Of a stretch of 28,794 nt of DNA, positions 8,497 through 16,559 are shown piece by piece. The translations under genes and the position numbers were made by a program. Positions within the stretch are counted from its first letter, which is position 1; every line of letters starts with the position of its first letter. The notes under the pieces are model-generated. The model made no database searches, had not been told where the DNA came from, and saw nothing but the letters and a program-made list of their open reading frames with translations. The DNA is taken from contig JBJEDY010000067.1 of the NCBI GenBank assembly GCA_051872535.1, positions 1 to 28,794 of the forward strand. Reading direction: 5' to 3'. This DNA comes from CAOJBM01 sp051872535 (GTDB taxonomy: Bacteria; Bacillota_I; Bacilli_A; RF39; UBA660).

Positions 8497-8510
8497 TATA
8501 TGAGTGCTAA
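8483..8510 (-). promoter_or_regulatory. CIRCE-like operator 1 (over the -35), one base longer than canonical
   Basis: TTAGCACTT and GAGTGCTAA are the two arms, with one C-to-T change. The spacer counts as 10 bases rather than the canonical 9 (total 28). Eight bases of each arm pair perfectly. The -35 TTGACA lies in the spacer. The position makes it the main repressor site despite the extra base. Confidence 0.85.
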
Positions 8511-8533
8511 TTTTAAAAAAATATAAAAAATTC

Positions 8534-8562
8534 AAAAAAAACTAGCTTTCGCTAGCTTTTTT
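8534..8562 (-). terminator. Intrinsic terminator of the 8564-9127 gene
   Basis: AAAAACTAGC and GCTAGCTTTTT pair around a short TTTC loop, followed on the minus strand by eight T. It directly follows the TAG stop of the secreted protein gene and shields the heat-shock promoter from read-through. Confidence 0.9.
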
Positions 8563-8563
8563 A

Positions 8564-9127
8564 CTATGATTGAGTTGGTGCAACTTCGCTTTCTACTACA
8601 ATTTTAGCATTAAATAACTTATGTTGTGCATCATCTGCTAATGTCGTATCTTGATGCAACCACAATCTCAAATCATAAGTTACAGATGAATTACCAGCAA
8701 GTTGTCCAGATAGTATCTTTCTTGCTTCTGTACTAGAACTATCTGTTTTAGTAGTTTCTGGTAATGTCCCTAATTTTTGTGTTTCTCTATCATTTATTTT
8801 AACAGCAACAAAATTAGAGTTTAAAGTTGTATCAGACAACATCTCAAGATTTATAGTATAGTCACTAATAATTGAACATGTATTCGTTATTTTAAATGTA
8901 AATGGACTAAGCGCTGATCCTTGTGCTTCCGTAAGCGGATATGCTTTTGGTAAATTAATCTCATTTGTTAATTCACTAAATTCAATGTTAAAACATCCAC
9001 TTGTAATAACATTAGATGTTTCTTGTTTTCTTGTAATACTCCAAAGCGCATATGAAACTGCTACTGTAACTGCTATAACTAATAAAGTTCCTAATGATAT
9101 TAATAAAATTGATGACTTCTTTGTCAT
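8564..9127 (-). CDS. Secreted TasA/SipW-signal-like protein (187 aa)
   Basis: AGGAG with a 6-base spacer selects the ATG at 9127-9125 (MTKKSSILLI), giving 187 residues. A TM or signal helix spans about residues 6-27. The segment after it, SYALWS...NVITSG (about 25-44), resembles SipW-dependent secreted proteins (TasA/camelysin type), where a YxS/FxD block is followed by NxITAGxL. The rest is beta-rich. C45 and C84 are the only cysteines and could pair outside the cell. The C-terminal half (SVTYDLRLWLHQD...NAKIVVES) parallels the beta domain of the protein at 2397-3710. It is a single-gene unit with its own strong promoter and terminator, so it is probably well expressed. Fibre formation as for TasA is only a possibility; no SipW peptidase is in the window. 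Confidence 0.75.
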   Translation of the reverse strand: MTKKSSILLISLGTLLVIAVTVAVSYALWSITRKQETSNVITSGCFNIEFSELTNEINLPKAYPLTEAQGSALSPFTFKITNTCSIISDYTINLEMLSDTTLNSNFVAVKINDRETQKLGTLPETTKTDSSSTEARKILSGQLAGNSSVTYDLRLWLHQDTTLADDAQHKLFNAKIVVESEVAPTQS

Positions 9128-9154
9128 AAAATCACTCCTTATTTTCATAATACT

Positions 9155-9183
9155 ATTGTACTTTTATAAATAAAAATAGTCAA
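9155..9183 (-). promoter_or_regulatory. Promoter of the TasA/SipW-like protein gene
   Basis: TTGACT (9183-9178) and TACAAT (9160-9155) are 17 bases apart on the minus strand, with five of six matches in each hexamer. The start would fall about 20 bases before the start codon, giving a short leader with a strong Shine-Dalgarno. Confidence 0.8.
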
Positions 9184-9214
9184 TTAGATTATGAAATCAT
9201 TTACATTGTTTACA

Positions 9215-9245
9215 CACAAAATAAAAATACGCAAATCGTATTTTT
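9215..9245 (-). terminator. Intrinsic terminator of the 9244-10224 gene
   Basis: AAAAATACG and CGTATTTTT form a 9-bp stem with a 5-base loop, followed by a T-rich tail on the minus strand. The stem starts inside the TAA stop at 9244. It closes the long run of envelope genes that begins near hemW. Confidence 0.88.
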
Positions 9246-10224
9246 ATTGAATTGTTTCTTTAAATTCTCCTGATATAAAGATATCAATACTTCCATCTTC
9301 ATTATTAATTAATTCAATGTCCGAAGAGCTAGCTACTGGATAAGAATCTTTAGTTACATTAACATTGTTATTATAATCTACGACACTAAAGTTTCCTTCA
9401 CTATCAATATATCCAACATAATTTTTTATATATTCAATATGACTATAAGTTTGACCATTTAATTGCATTGTTCCATTAAAATCAAATAAACTTTCTCGTG
9501 AATAATAATTTACTATTATAGAATCTTTATTATAATTCATAATCGAATGAATAAGAGGTTTACTTAATTTTGTATTATTTAAATCAACTATAAACCATTC
9601 ATTATTTTTTAATACAACAAACACATTAGCAATAACTTTATTTGTTGAAGGATTCAAATCATTTTGTAATCCGATATAATCATATTCAAATGGAATAACA
9701 TCAGTAAGACCATCTCTTGTTAGCTGGATTACTCCCCATTTACCATTTGCATCTTTAACTATATAATAACTATTATTGATTCCAACTGTATAATCTTTAA
9801 CACCTTTATAAGTACCAACTTCTTTACTATCTATAACATCATATAAAATAATATCTTTATCTATATAACTATCAGATATCTCTTCTTCATCTAGCAAAAA
9901 CGCAAAACGACTTGATATTAAAGTTACATTATCAATACTATTATCTTTATAATATTTTAAATTATATTCTTCATCATCAACCGTTTCATACGCCCATCCA
10001 CAATACCCATTAGGATTTTTACAAACATATTGTCCTAATAATTCTCCATAATCATAGAAGTTTAAGGTCCCATTTTGATAAAAATCTTGATTAGGTTTAG
10101 AAGGTATTACAGGGGAAGGTTTGTTAGCCAAATAAATCTTATAACCAATACCAATAATACTACATGGTATGCTAATTGCTAACATTATAATAATTATTAT
10201 TAAAGCGGCTTTTCTGTTTTCCAT
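9244..10224 (-). CDS. One-TM WG-like ecto-protein (326 aa)
   Basis: One N-terminal TM helix (about residues 8-33) follows the basic MENRKAA, so the bulk should face outside. The ectodomain has a WG-repeat look: GKWGVIQLTRDGLTDVIPFEYDYIG fits the general form 'G-W-G-x-I-x-x-x-G-x-x-x-I-P-x-x-Y-D-x-I', written here only in parts. It begins NGTLNFYDYGELLGQYVCKN with C68 and C75, the same block as in both halves of the upstream 792-residue protein. It therefore looks like a single-unit paralogue of that protein. The ATG follows GAGGGTG and the gene lies 30 bases after its larger relative, so both share one transcript that ends at the terminator overlapping its stop. Function unknown; ligand binding or envelope sensing would be typical guesses, not evidence. 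Confidence 0.75.
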   Translation of the reverse strand: MENRKAALIIIIIMLAISIPCSIIGIGYKIYLANKPSPVIPSKPNQDFYQNGTLNFYDYGELLGQYVCKNPNGYCGWAYETVDDEEYNLKYYKDNSIDNVTLISSRFAFLLDEEEISDSYIDKDIILYDVIDSKEVGTYKGVKDYTVGINNSYYIVKDANGKWGVIQLTRDGLTDVIPFEYDYIGLQNDLNPSTNKVIANVFVVLKNNEWFIVDLNNTKLSKPLIHSIMNYNKDSIIVNYYSRESLFDFNGTMQLNGQTYSHIEYIKNYVGYIDSEGNFSVVDYNNNVNVTKDSYPVASSSDIELINNEDGSIDIFISGEFKETIQ

Positions 10225-10254
10225 TATTTCACCCTCTTTTTATCGCTATATTTA

Positions 10255-12633
10255 CTATTCTTCACTAGCAGGATTTTCTCCTGAAGGAAGATTTGTCTCT
10301 TCAGTTGAATTTTCTGGTTTTTGTTCTTCTTTAATTCCTAAAATCTTTTCAACAGATTCATATTTACCATCTTTATAAACTGATACAACCACTTTATTTC
10401 CACTAGCAGCTACCATAAAAGCGTTTGAAGCATTTCCATAATAAGTTGTACTACTTAATTGAATTTTACTATCAATCATTTCTTGTCCATCATAGTTATA
10501 AAGCATTAACTTATTATCACTATCTACACCTGCATAAATATTTGAATATAATTCAACATATTTGTATCCAGTTTGAGACACTTTATTTCCATCAGCATCA
10601 TATACATAATAATTAGAATCTTTTTTTACTTTATAATAATCAATATCCCCAATAAATCCTCTTATTTTACCATCAAATTCGGGACTAGAACTAGTTGTAC
10701 TATATAATATCTTTGATTTCCCACCATTAGTAACTAATACTTTACCATTAATCATTTCCATTGAACCATAGCTAAAACCATCATAAACAGGTGTAATTCC
10801 ATCTTTAGAAATCTTAATCATTCCGTATTTACCCTCTTTTTTAGATTTAGCAATAACATTAATACTATCAACATTTACTAAAGATAAAACTCCTTTATTA
10901 GCTTCTGTATAAGTATTAACACTTTCATAGTTGGATACTATAGCTTTATTTTCAACTAGATCATATAAAATAACATTTTTAGTATTTGTTGTACCATCAT
11001 ATATAAATACATATTGATTATTAATTATTGGTGCCATACTTACTCTGCCATCATCATAAGTCATATCATTATCTTCATATATTGTGTCAAGTGCAGGATG
11101 ACAATTTGCAAGTATTTCACCTTCTTTAAAATCTTCATTCTTATTCTTACAAGTATATTTACCTATTAAAGCTTCTTTATTTTCATCACTATAAAAATAT
11201 AATACGCCATTACTATAACTATAGTTATTAATTGTCTTATTATAAGCATATTCATTCAATGAAACACTCTTAAAGTAATCAGTACCTACTTCATCATCTC
11301 TTATGGCAATTGTTATACTATCCTCTGTAAAATTACTTTGATATGCATAAATATTTTCTTGTAATATACCATCATTTGAATAAATCTTCTTAGGTAAATA
11401 ATTATCATTATTAAGAGTAAATCCTTCTTCATTAACTTTGATTAAATCACTATCACGATAGAATAAATTGTTATTTTTATCGACTGTCACAATATAATTA
11501 TCTTCTATATTAATAAACTTATATCCAGTTAATTTTTGTTCATTATTATAATTATATAAACTATAAACACCATCAGCTACAGTTACGATATAATCATCAC
11601 TATAATTAAATATTTGTTTTCCAATTAATTTTGTTAATTCTTTACCAGTCGTAAGATCTAACAAATAATAACCTGAAGAAACTTTAGCAATAACATGACT
11701 ATTTTCTTTATCGTCCATAATACCTAAATATTTATAGTCTTTATCTAAACGAACTTCTAAACCAGTCTCTGTCATTTCATACATTTTGTAAGTTCCATTT
11801 TCTTCTTGAGTAATAATATAATCTTTATCACCTACATGATGATTCTTAACTACACGATATTGTGATACAACTTCTTTATTTTTGAAATCATATAATGAAA
11901 TCATTCCATCATTTTCATTCTTATTATCATATACAAAAGCATAACGATTAAAGAAGATTGAGATACGAGACAAAATTTCAGTTTCATCTTCATATAACTT
12001 AGTAATCTTATAAAAATCATCTTCATTTGTATCTTTAAACGCGATATAGCAAAGTTTTTCATCTTGATTTTTACAAGTATATGTACCAATTTCATTGTCT
12101 TCTTCATCTAAGAAAATTAAATCACCATTTTTATAAATATAGTTGTCTTTTATTACAATAACATCTTTTTCTTCTTCGTTAGATGTATCTTCTTTTTTCT
12201 TATCTTTACCAAACACAAATAAGCATATTACACCAACTATTGAAGCTAAAATAAGAATTAATAAAATAATAAATAATATTTTTTTCTTTTTAGGCATTTC
12301 TTTAAATGTTTCTATCATTCTTTTAAAAATATTTTTCTTCTTACCTTCATTTAATATTTTTTCTACTTCTTTAGTTACTTTATCTTCTTTATTATTTTCA
12401 TCATCTAACAATAGTGTTTCAATAGCTGGAATTGCATTTTGATCATCATTAATAATATCTCCGTTACTATCTACTTCGCCATTTTCTATTTCTCTTGCTG
12501 CATCTAAATTCTCTTGCAAATTACTATATTTCTTTTCACGAAATAAATTGTCGTAATCTTCATAACTATTTTTTTCACCAAGAATACTTAATTCTTCTAA
12601 AGACTTTGTTTTTTCTAAATCTTCTTCTTTCAT
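10255..12633 (-). CDS. Large one-TM protein with two tandem WG-like ectodomains (792 aa)
   Basis: The frame is open to 12744, but an AGGTAGG site selects the ATG at 12633-12631 (MKEEDLEKTK). Residues 1-100 are acidic and hydrophilic (cytoplasmic), residues 100-118 are very basic, and a TM helix spans about 119-142. The ectodomain holds two copies of one unit: about 168-450 starts NGDLIFLDEEDNEIGTYTCKN (C187, C195) and about 475-760 starts NGVLYFYSDENKEALIGKYTC (C495, C511), shown only in part. Both contain WG-like pieces such as GKYGMIKISKDGITPVYDGF. The tail is P/E/S-rich and low complexity. The downstream 326-residue protein carries one copy. The long acidic cytoplasmic N-terminus could bind an intracellular partner. 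A TGN-TATAAT promoter lies about 30 bases upstream. I know no characterised homologue. Confidence 0.8.
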   Translation of the reverse strand: MKEEDLEKTKSLEELSILGEKNSYEDYDNLFREKKYSNLQENLDAAREIENGEVDSNGDIINDDQNAIPAIETLLLDDENNKEDKVTKEVEKILNEGKKKNIFKRMIETFKEMPKKKKILFIILLILILASIVGVICLFVFGKDKKKEDTSNEEEKDVIVIKDNYIYKNGDLIFLDEEDNEIGTYTCKNQDEKLCYIAFKDTNEDDFYKITKLYEDETEILSRISIFFNRYAFVYDNKNENDGMISLYDFKNKEVVSQYRVVKNHHVGDKDYIITQEENGTYKMYEMTETGLEVRLDKDYKYLGIMDDKENSHVIAKVSSGYYLLDLTTGKELTKLIGKQIFNYSDDYIVTVADGVYSLYNYNNEQKLTGYKFINIEDNYIVTVDKNNNLFYRDSDLIKVNEEGFTLNNDNYLPKKIYSNDGILQENIYAYQSNFTEDSITIAIRDDEVGTDYFKSVSLNEYAYNKTINNYSYSNGVLYFYSDENKEALIGKYTCKNKNEDFKEGEILANCHPALDTIYEDNDMTYDDGRVSMAPIINNQYVFIYDGTTNTKNVILYDLVENKAIVSNYESVNTYTEANKGVLSLVNVDSINVIAKSKKEGKYGMIKISKDGITPVYDGFSYGSMEMINGKVLVTNGGKSKILYSTTSSSPEFDGKIRGFIGDIDYYKVKKDSNYYVYDADGNKVSQTGYKYVELYSNIYAGVDSDNKLMLYNYDGQEMIDSKIQLSSTTYYGNASNAFMVAASGNKVVVSVYKDGKYESVEKILGIKEEQKPENSTEETNLPSGENPASEE

Positions 12634-12661
12634 CTTAGGTCCTACCTCTCTACTATCATTA

Positions 12662-12692
12662 ATTATAGCATAAAGAAGAAAACTTATGTTAA
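12662..12692 (-). promoter_or_regulatory. Extended -10 promoter for the WG-like protein pair
   Basis: TGC-TATAAT (-10 at 12667-12662) with an upstream TTAACA (12692-12687) at 19 bases, on the minus strand. The long spacer is compensated by the extended -10 TG. It lies between the GDPD stop and the AGGTAGG of the 792-residue protein. Confidence 0.6.
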
Positions 12693-12703
12693 TAATTTTA
12701 TTA

Positions 12704-13327
12704 TTAATAGTAAAGATTGTGTTTTTTGATATATTCATGGTCAACTATCATTGGTACTTTATAATCTTTAGCTTTTAAATAATGAGGAATTCCATAGAGT
12801 ATTACTTCTATTCCATCATTTTTAAAATATCTTAAAATATTATCTGTCACACTTAAATATAACAAACAAATAAAATCATTATATGAATAATCATTTTCAC
12901 TATTAAATAAATAATTTAAAGTCCCAACTTTAAAATTTCTTTTGCTTTTACTTAAATCATTTATAAACTTATTACTAAAACTCATTACATATATATTTAA
13001 TTTACTTTTATTTAGCATTTTACATAGTTTATATTTATCAATTTCAAAATCCTTAATTTCAATAATAACTTTTTTATCCGTTTCAAGTTTTAATACTTGC
13101 GATAAAGTAATAATTCCATATTCTTTTAATTCAGAATAATTCATTCTTTTAACTAATTTACCATCTATTAAAGAGTCATGAAATATTACAAACTCTCCAT
13201 CTTTACTTACCCGAACATCCAATTCAAAACCACTATAATTACTATTATTTATTGCCCCTATAAATGCTTCAAGAGTATTTTCTTTTATATCTTTATCTAC
13301 TAATCCTCTATGTGCTATATATTCCAA
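12704..13327 (-). CDS. Glycerophosphodiester phosphodiesterase (GDPD) family protein
   Basis: The family hydrolyses glycerophosphodiesters to glycerol-3-phosphate and an alcohol, using a metal in a TIM barrel. The 207 residues show the motifs: AHRG with H6-R7, ENTLEAF, GFELDVRVSKDGEFVIFHD with metal ligands E35 and D37 and catalytic H50 (motif given in full at 32-51), and IEIKDF with E90 and K92. It is a little shorter than the usual 230-250 residues, mainly in the C-terminal barrel strands. There is no signal peptide, so it should be cytosolic. The start is TTG (13327-13325), set by AGGTGA with a 6-base spacer; the upstream half of a hairpin covers that site. Its place among envelope genes and the LtaS-like gene elsewhere in the window fit recycling of lipid or teichoic-acid glycerophosphate (inference). 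Confidence 0.88.
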   Translation of the reverse strand: MEYIAHRGLVDKDIKENTLEAFIGAINNSNYSGFELDVRVSKDGEFVIFHDSLIDGKLVKRMNYSELKEYGIITLSQVLKLETDKKVIIEIKDFEIDKYKLCKMLNKSKLNIYVMSFSNKFINDLSKSKRNFKVGTLNYLFNSENDYSYNDFICLLYLSVTDNILRYFKNDGIEVILYGIPHYLKAKDYKVPMIVDHEYIKKHNLYY

Positions 13328-13335
13328 TTAGAATC

Positions 13336-13356
13336 ACCTAATAAAATATATTAGGT
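13336..13356 (-). promoter_or_regulatory. Hairpin that buries the GDPD ribosome binding site
   Basis: ACCTAAT and ATTAGGT pair (7 bp, 7-base loop). On the mRNA the 3' arm contains the AGGT of the Shine-Dalgarno before the TTG start. Folding would lower initiation, and translation of the upstream gene stops 12 bases before it. It may be a weak thermosensor-like or coupling element, or chance. Confidence 0.45.
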
Positions 13357-13367
13357 AATAAATTACT

Positions 13368-13832
13368 TTATGTTAAAAAGAATTGATAAAAAACAAACAA
13401 AACTAAAATGAATGCTATTATTGCTACTACTGATTCTATATGATAAGTATTATTCTTTTCTACTTCTAATTTTAAAACATCATCGTTATCTAAAAAAACC
13501 TCTTCATCTTTATATCGATAAACATTAAAATGATATTCCATTTGTTCCAAGCCATCACTACTTACTACTTTTAAAGTTACTATTCCATCGCCATCTATAT
13601 AATCATTACCATAAATAATAATCGCTGCCTCTTCATCTTCTAACATATAATTAAAAACTAAATTGTATTCCGAATCATCTAAATAAACAGTATACATATC
13701 ATTATATTTGGAATATTTTGAATTCATAACACCATTTGCCACTTCCAAAGTATCAAAAAAAGCACTTGGTTCTGCCTTAACAATATTTATATTTATAAAC
13801 ATCATTAATAATCCAAGCACTATTTTTTTCAT
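13368..13832 (-). CDS. Secreted, C-terminally anchored cadherin-like beta-sandwich protein (154 aa)
   Basis: AGGTGA with a 5-base spacer selects the ATG at 13832-13830 (MKKIVLGLLMMFININIVKA), which begins a clear signal peptide ending near KAEP. Residues about 30-105 match the pattern of the cadherin-like beta-sandwich family (PF12733): a 'Y-x-V-x-L' strand (DMYTVYLDD), a gap, then DGDGIVTLKVVSSDG and a final YHFNVYRY strand. A C-terminal TM helix (about 133-152, VVAIIAFILVLFVFYQFFL) anchors it, with almost no cytoplasmic tail. It has no cysteines. It lies between the 456-residue WG-like gene and GDPD in one transcript. Probable role: a small surface-exposed binding or spacer domain; no specific partner can be named. 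Confidence 0.75.
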   Translation of the reverse strand: MKKIVLGLLMMFININIVKAEPSAFFDTLEVANGVMNSKYSKYNDMYTVYLDDSEYNLVFNYMLEDEEAAIIIYGNDYIDGDGIVTLKVVSSDGLEQMEYHFNVYRYKDEEVFLDNDDVLKLEVEKNNTYHIESVVAIIAFILVLFVFYQFFLT

Positions 13833-13871
13833 CAGTATCACCTATATTTAGAATTACCTAAAATAAGCTCA

Positions 13872-15242
13872 TTATACACTATAATAATAGTAAGTTTCTT
13901 CTTTTAAAGAATTGTAATAAAGAAAGTACTCTTCTGTTATAATAGTTTCATCATCATAATAAAACTCATCAACAATTTCTCCATTTTGCGTAATTGTTGC
14001 TTGATGTTTACTATCAACACTAATAGTAAGTTCTTTAAAATTCCATTCTTTTTTAGTATTATCTAGTTTTTCCAAGTTTTTATTCCATACTTCTTTAACA
14101 TCTTTGTCAGATTCATCTTCTTCTATCCAATCATAGATTAAGATTTCTTCAAGTACAGAATCATATGTAAATGATTTAATATTTTCTTTAACTTCTACAT
14201 TTCCATCTTTATTAACTATATACAATTTATAGTTATTTTCTTTATCATTACCATCTATAAAATAATTATCTCCTACCAAGCTTGCGTAAACCAATTTATA
14301 ATTTCCATAAATAGCTGAGTCTATGTCTGTAGGAATTTCTAAATTCATGTCAATTTCTTCCTTATTAATTATTTTATACTCGGTATTCATAACTACCATT
14401 TTATTATTCTTAAAAGCAAGTATTACATCTTTATTACTAATATCAATATAATCATAAATAGATTCTAAAACTACACTTCCATCATTTGAAACAATACCAT
14501 AATAACCATTTTCTTTAACTCGATAGTTTCCATTATCTAAAGCAGCTATAGAATCATAAGATACCGGTAGTATTTTTCCATCAGAAACATTAAGTATTGC
14601 AAAAGAACAAACATCTAAAGAACACTTATTTACAATAATATTTTCATTATTATAAGCAAAACCATAAGCATCAGTTTCTACTACTTTTAAAGAACTAATT
14701 GTATAGTCATTTAAATTAACATATCTCCCATCATAAAAAATTATTTCTTTATTATCATCTAACACTATACCAAGTACTTGTTTTTTATCATTATTTAAGA
14801 AATGAAAAGACTTACAATTATAATCAAGTATGTGCTCTATTTCTTTATCAACTACTTTTGATAATTTAAAGTTATTAACTTTTTCAGTATCCTTTTCATA
14901 ATCATTTGAAGTAACAACATAAATATTATTATCTATTCCGTAATAAGCCTCGATATATTTAGCTTCTTCATAATTTTCTTCAACTATAATATTCGTCTTA
15001 TAATCCATTATTTTAAGATTATTATCACTTATTTCTACTAAATAATCATTGTATAATTTCATTACTCCTCTTGATGTATATTTTTCAATTTTTATTTCTT
15101 CTTCAACAATAGATTCTTGATTTTTATCATCTTTTAATTTTATTTTATCAGCATTTTTTATCAAAAAATAAATACCTACACACATAGCAATTAATACAAC
15201 AAATAAAATACCAGCTATTATAAATAAGTTCTTTTTTTTCAA
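13872..15242 (-). CDS. One-TM WG-like ecto-protein (456 aa)
   Basis: The start is TTG at 15242-15240 (MKKKNLFIIAG), after AGGAGAGTGAG. A basic start and one TM helix (about residues 6-28) place the rest outside the cell. The ectodomain is beta-rich with repeated strand-turn units, such as NNLKIMDYKTNIIVEENYEE, and a clear WG-like unit YYGIVSNDGSVVLESIYDYI (about 260-280). Cysteines appear as CSLDVC plus a single YNCKSF, again suggesting disulfides outside the cell. It ends in a Tyr-rich stretch (YYNSLKEETYYYYSV). It is related in architecture to the proteins at 9244 and 10255 but not closely in sequence. It follows hemW by about 80 bases with no visible terminator, so it may be cotranscribed with hemW. 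Function unknown. Confidence 0.75.
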   Translation of the reverse strand: MKKKNLFIIAGILFVVLIAMCVGIYFLIKNADKIKLKDDKNQESIVEEEIKIEKYTSRGVMKLYNDYLVEISDNNLKIMDYKTNIIVEENYEEAKYIEAYYGIDNNIYVVTSNDYEKDTEKVNNFKLSKVVDKEIEHILDYNCKSFHFLNNDKKQVLGIVLDDNKEIIFYDGRYVNLNDYTISSLKVVETDAYGFAYNNENIIVNKCSLDVCSFAILNVSDGKILPVSYDSIAALDNGNYRVKENGYYGIVSNDGSVVLESIYDYIDISNKDVILAFKNNKMVVMNTEYKIINKEEIDMNLEIPTDIDSAIYGNYKLVYASLVGDNYFIDGNDKENNYKLYIVNKDGNVEVKENIKSFTYDSVLEEILIYDWIEEDESDKDVKEVWNKNLEKLDNTKKEWNFKELTISVDSKHQATITQNGEIVDEFYYDDETIITEEYFLYYNSLKEETYYYYSV

Positions 15243-15321
15243 AAGTTCTCACTCTCCTATAACAATTCTAACAATATGCATGCGAATAAAAAAGATATCT
15301 ACAATTTATATTGACACCTTT

Positions 15322-16404
15322 TTACAACAATTTAATTAAAATTTCATTCATTACATATAAATATTTTGGATTTATATAAACATACCCATCATCATAGATT
15401 ATTTCCCCTGAGTTTAAAAACTTTTGTAAAGGATAAGCTTCTTGCATATTAACATCATACTTATTAACAAACTCTTGTAAGTTTATTCCATCTACTTTTC
15501 TAAAACCTAACATTAATTCATTATCCATCATTGCTTCTTTCGTCATAATTTCCTGTTTTAAAACATATTTGCCTTTTAAATAACTAGTAAGACTTCTTGT
15601 ATTTTCATATCTTACATCACCAATAAATCCAGATGCTCCTAAACCAAATCCATAATATTGATTATTGTTCCAGTAATTTAAATTATGTCTACTTTCTTTA
15701 CCTTTTTTAGCAAAATTACTAATTTCATAACGATTATATTTTTTACTCTCTAATCGTTGGACAATGTAGTTATACATTTTAGCATCTTCATCTTCACTTA
15801 TTGGTATCATTTTTGAATTACCTACTTTAGTATTATCTTCAACAATTAAACTATAAGTACTAATATGATCAACATTTAATTTAAGAATCAAATCCAAATC
15901 TTTTTTGAGAACTTTTAAATCTTCTTTAGGTATTCCATAAATTAAATCAACACTAATGTTATTGAATCCTAATTTACGACACAACTTAATTTTAGCTTCT
16001 GCATCTTCAAATGTATGCATTCTTTCCATAAATTCTAATTTATTTTGATCAAAAGATTCAATTCCAATACTTAAACGATTTACACCATATTGTTTCAATA
16101 ATTTAAGTAAATCTTCATTAATATCATTTATATTACATTCAAAAGTATATTCTAAGTCTTCACTTACTTTGAATATCGTTATAATATCTAATAAATATTT
16201 AATATCTTTTAAAGATAAAGCACTAGGAGTACCTCCACCAATATAGATTGTTTTTAACTCTTCCATATTATATTTATCTTTGATTTCTTTAGCTAACTCA
16301 TTTAAATATTTAGTTACCCATGGACCATAATATAACATTTTACAAAAGTCACAATATGAACAAATACTTTTGCAAAAAGGAATGTGGATATATGCACTTT
16401 CCAT
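15322..16404 (-). CDS. hemW: Radical-SAM protein HemW (heme chaperone-like)
   Basis: HemW resembles coproporphyrinogen III dehydrogenase HemN but binds heme and delivers it to haem enzymes; it is often mis-annotated as hemN. The ATG at 16404 (MESAYIHIPFC) follows AAAGGTAG and gives 360 residues, the normal HemW length. The SAM motif is C-x3-C-x2-C in HIPFCKSICSYCDF, followed by a further Cys (DFCK). Other motifs: TIYIGGGTPSAL, YTFECNIND, LSIGIESFDQNKL, FNNISVDLIYGIPKED, HISTYSLIVEDNT and NYWNNNQYYGFGLGASG. No other haem gene is in the window, so its role here is uncertain. In Bacillus subtilis it lies between lepA and hrcA; the same order holds here with inserted genes. Confidence 0.93.
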   Translation of the reverse strand: MESAYIHIPFCKSICSYCDFCKMLYYGPWVTKYLNELAKEIKDKYNMEELKTIYIGGGTPSALSLKDIKYLLDIITIFKVSEDLEYTFECNINDINEDLLKLLKQYGVNRLSIGIESFDQNKLEFMERMHTFEDAEAKIKLCRKLGFNNISVDLIYGIPKEDLKVLKKDLDLILKLNVDHISTYSLIVEDNTKVGNSKMIPISEDEDAKMYNYIVQRLESKKYNRYEISNFAKKGKESRHNLNYWNNNQYYGFGLGASGFIGDVRYENTRSLTSYLKGKYVLKQEIMTKEAMMDNELMLGFRKVDGINLQEFVNKYDVNMQEAYPLQKFLNSGEIIYDDGYVYINPKYLYVMNEILIKLL

Positions 16405-16429
16405 AAACTTCAACTACCTTTACAATCTA

Positions 16430-16458
16430 ATTATATCAAATACAATTTATATTAGTAA
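16430..16458 (-). promoter_or_regulatory. Probable hemW promoter
   Basis: On the minus strand TATAAT (16435-16430) preceded by TTTGA, with TTACTA (16458-16453) 17 bases upstream. It lies about 25 bases before the hemW start, in the divergent spacer shared with the transporter. Confidence 0.55.
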
Positions 16459-16559
16459 TTATTTTTGGCCAATTAGACACATAGTACACTTGAAATTAAT
16501 ATCAGATACTCAATTTAAATATATTTTTATCTTTCCAAAATAAAAAAACAAATTTTTTC

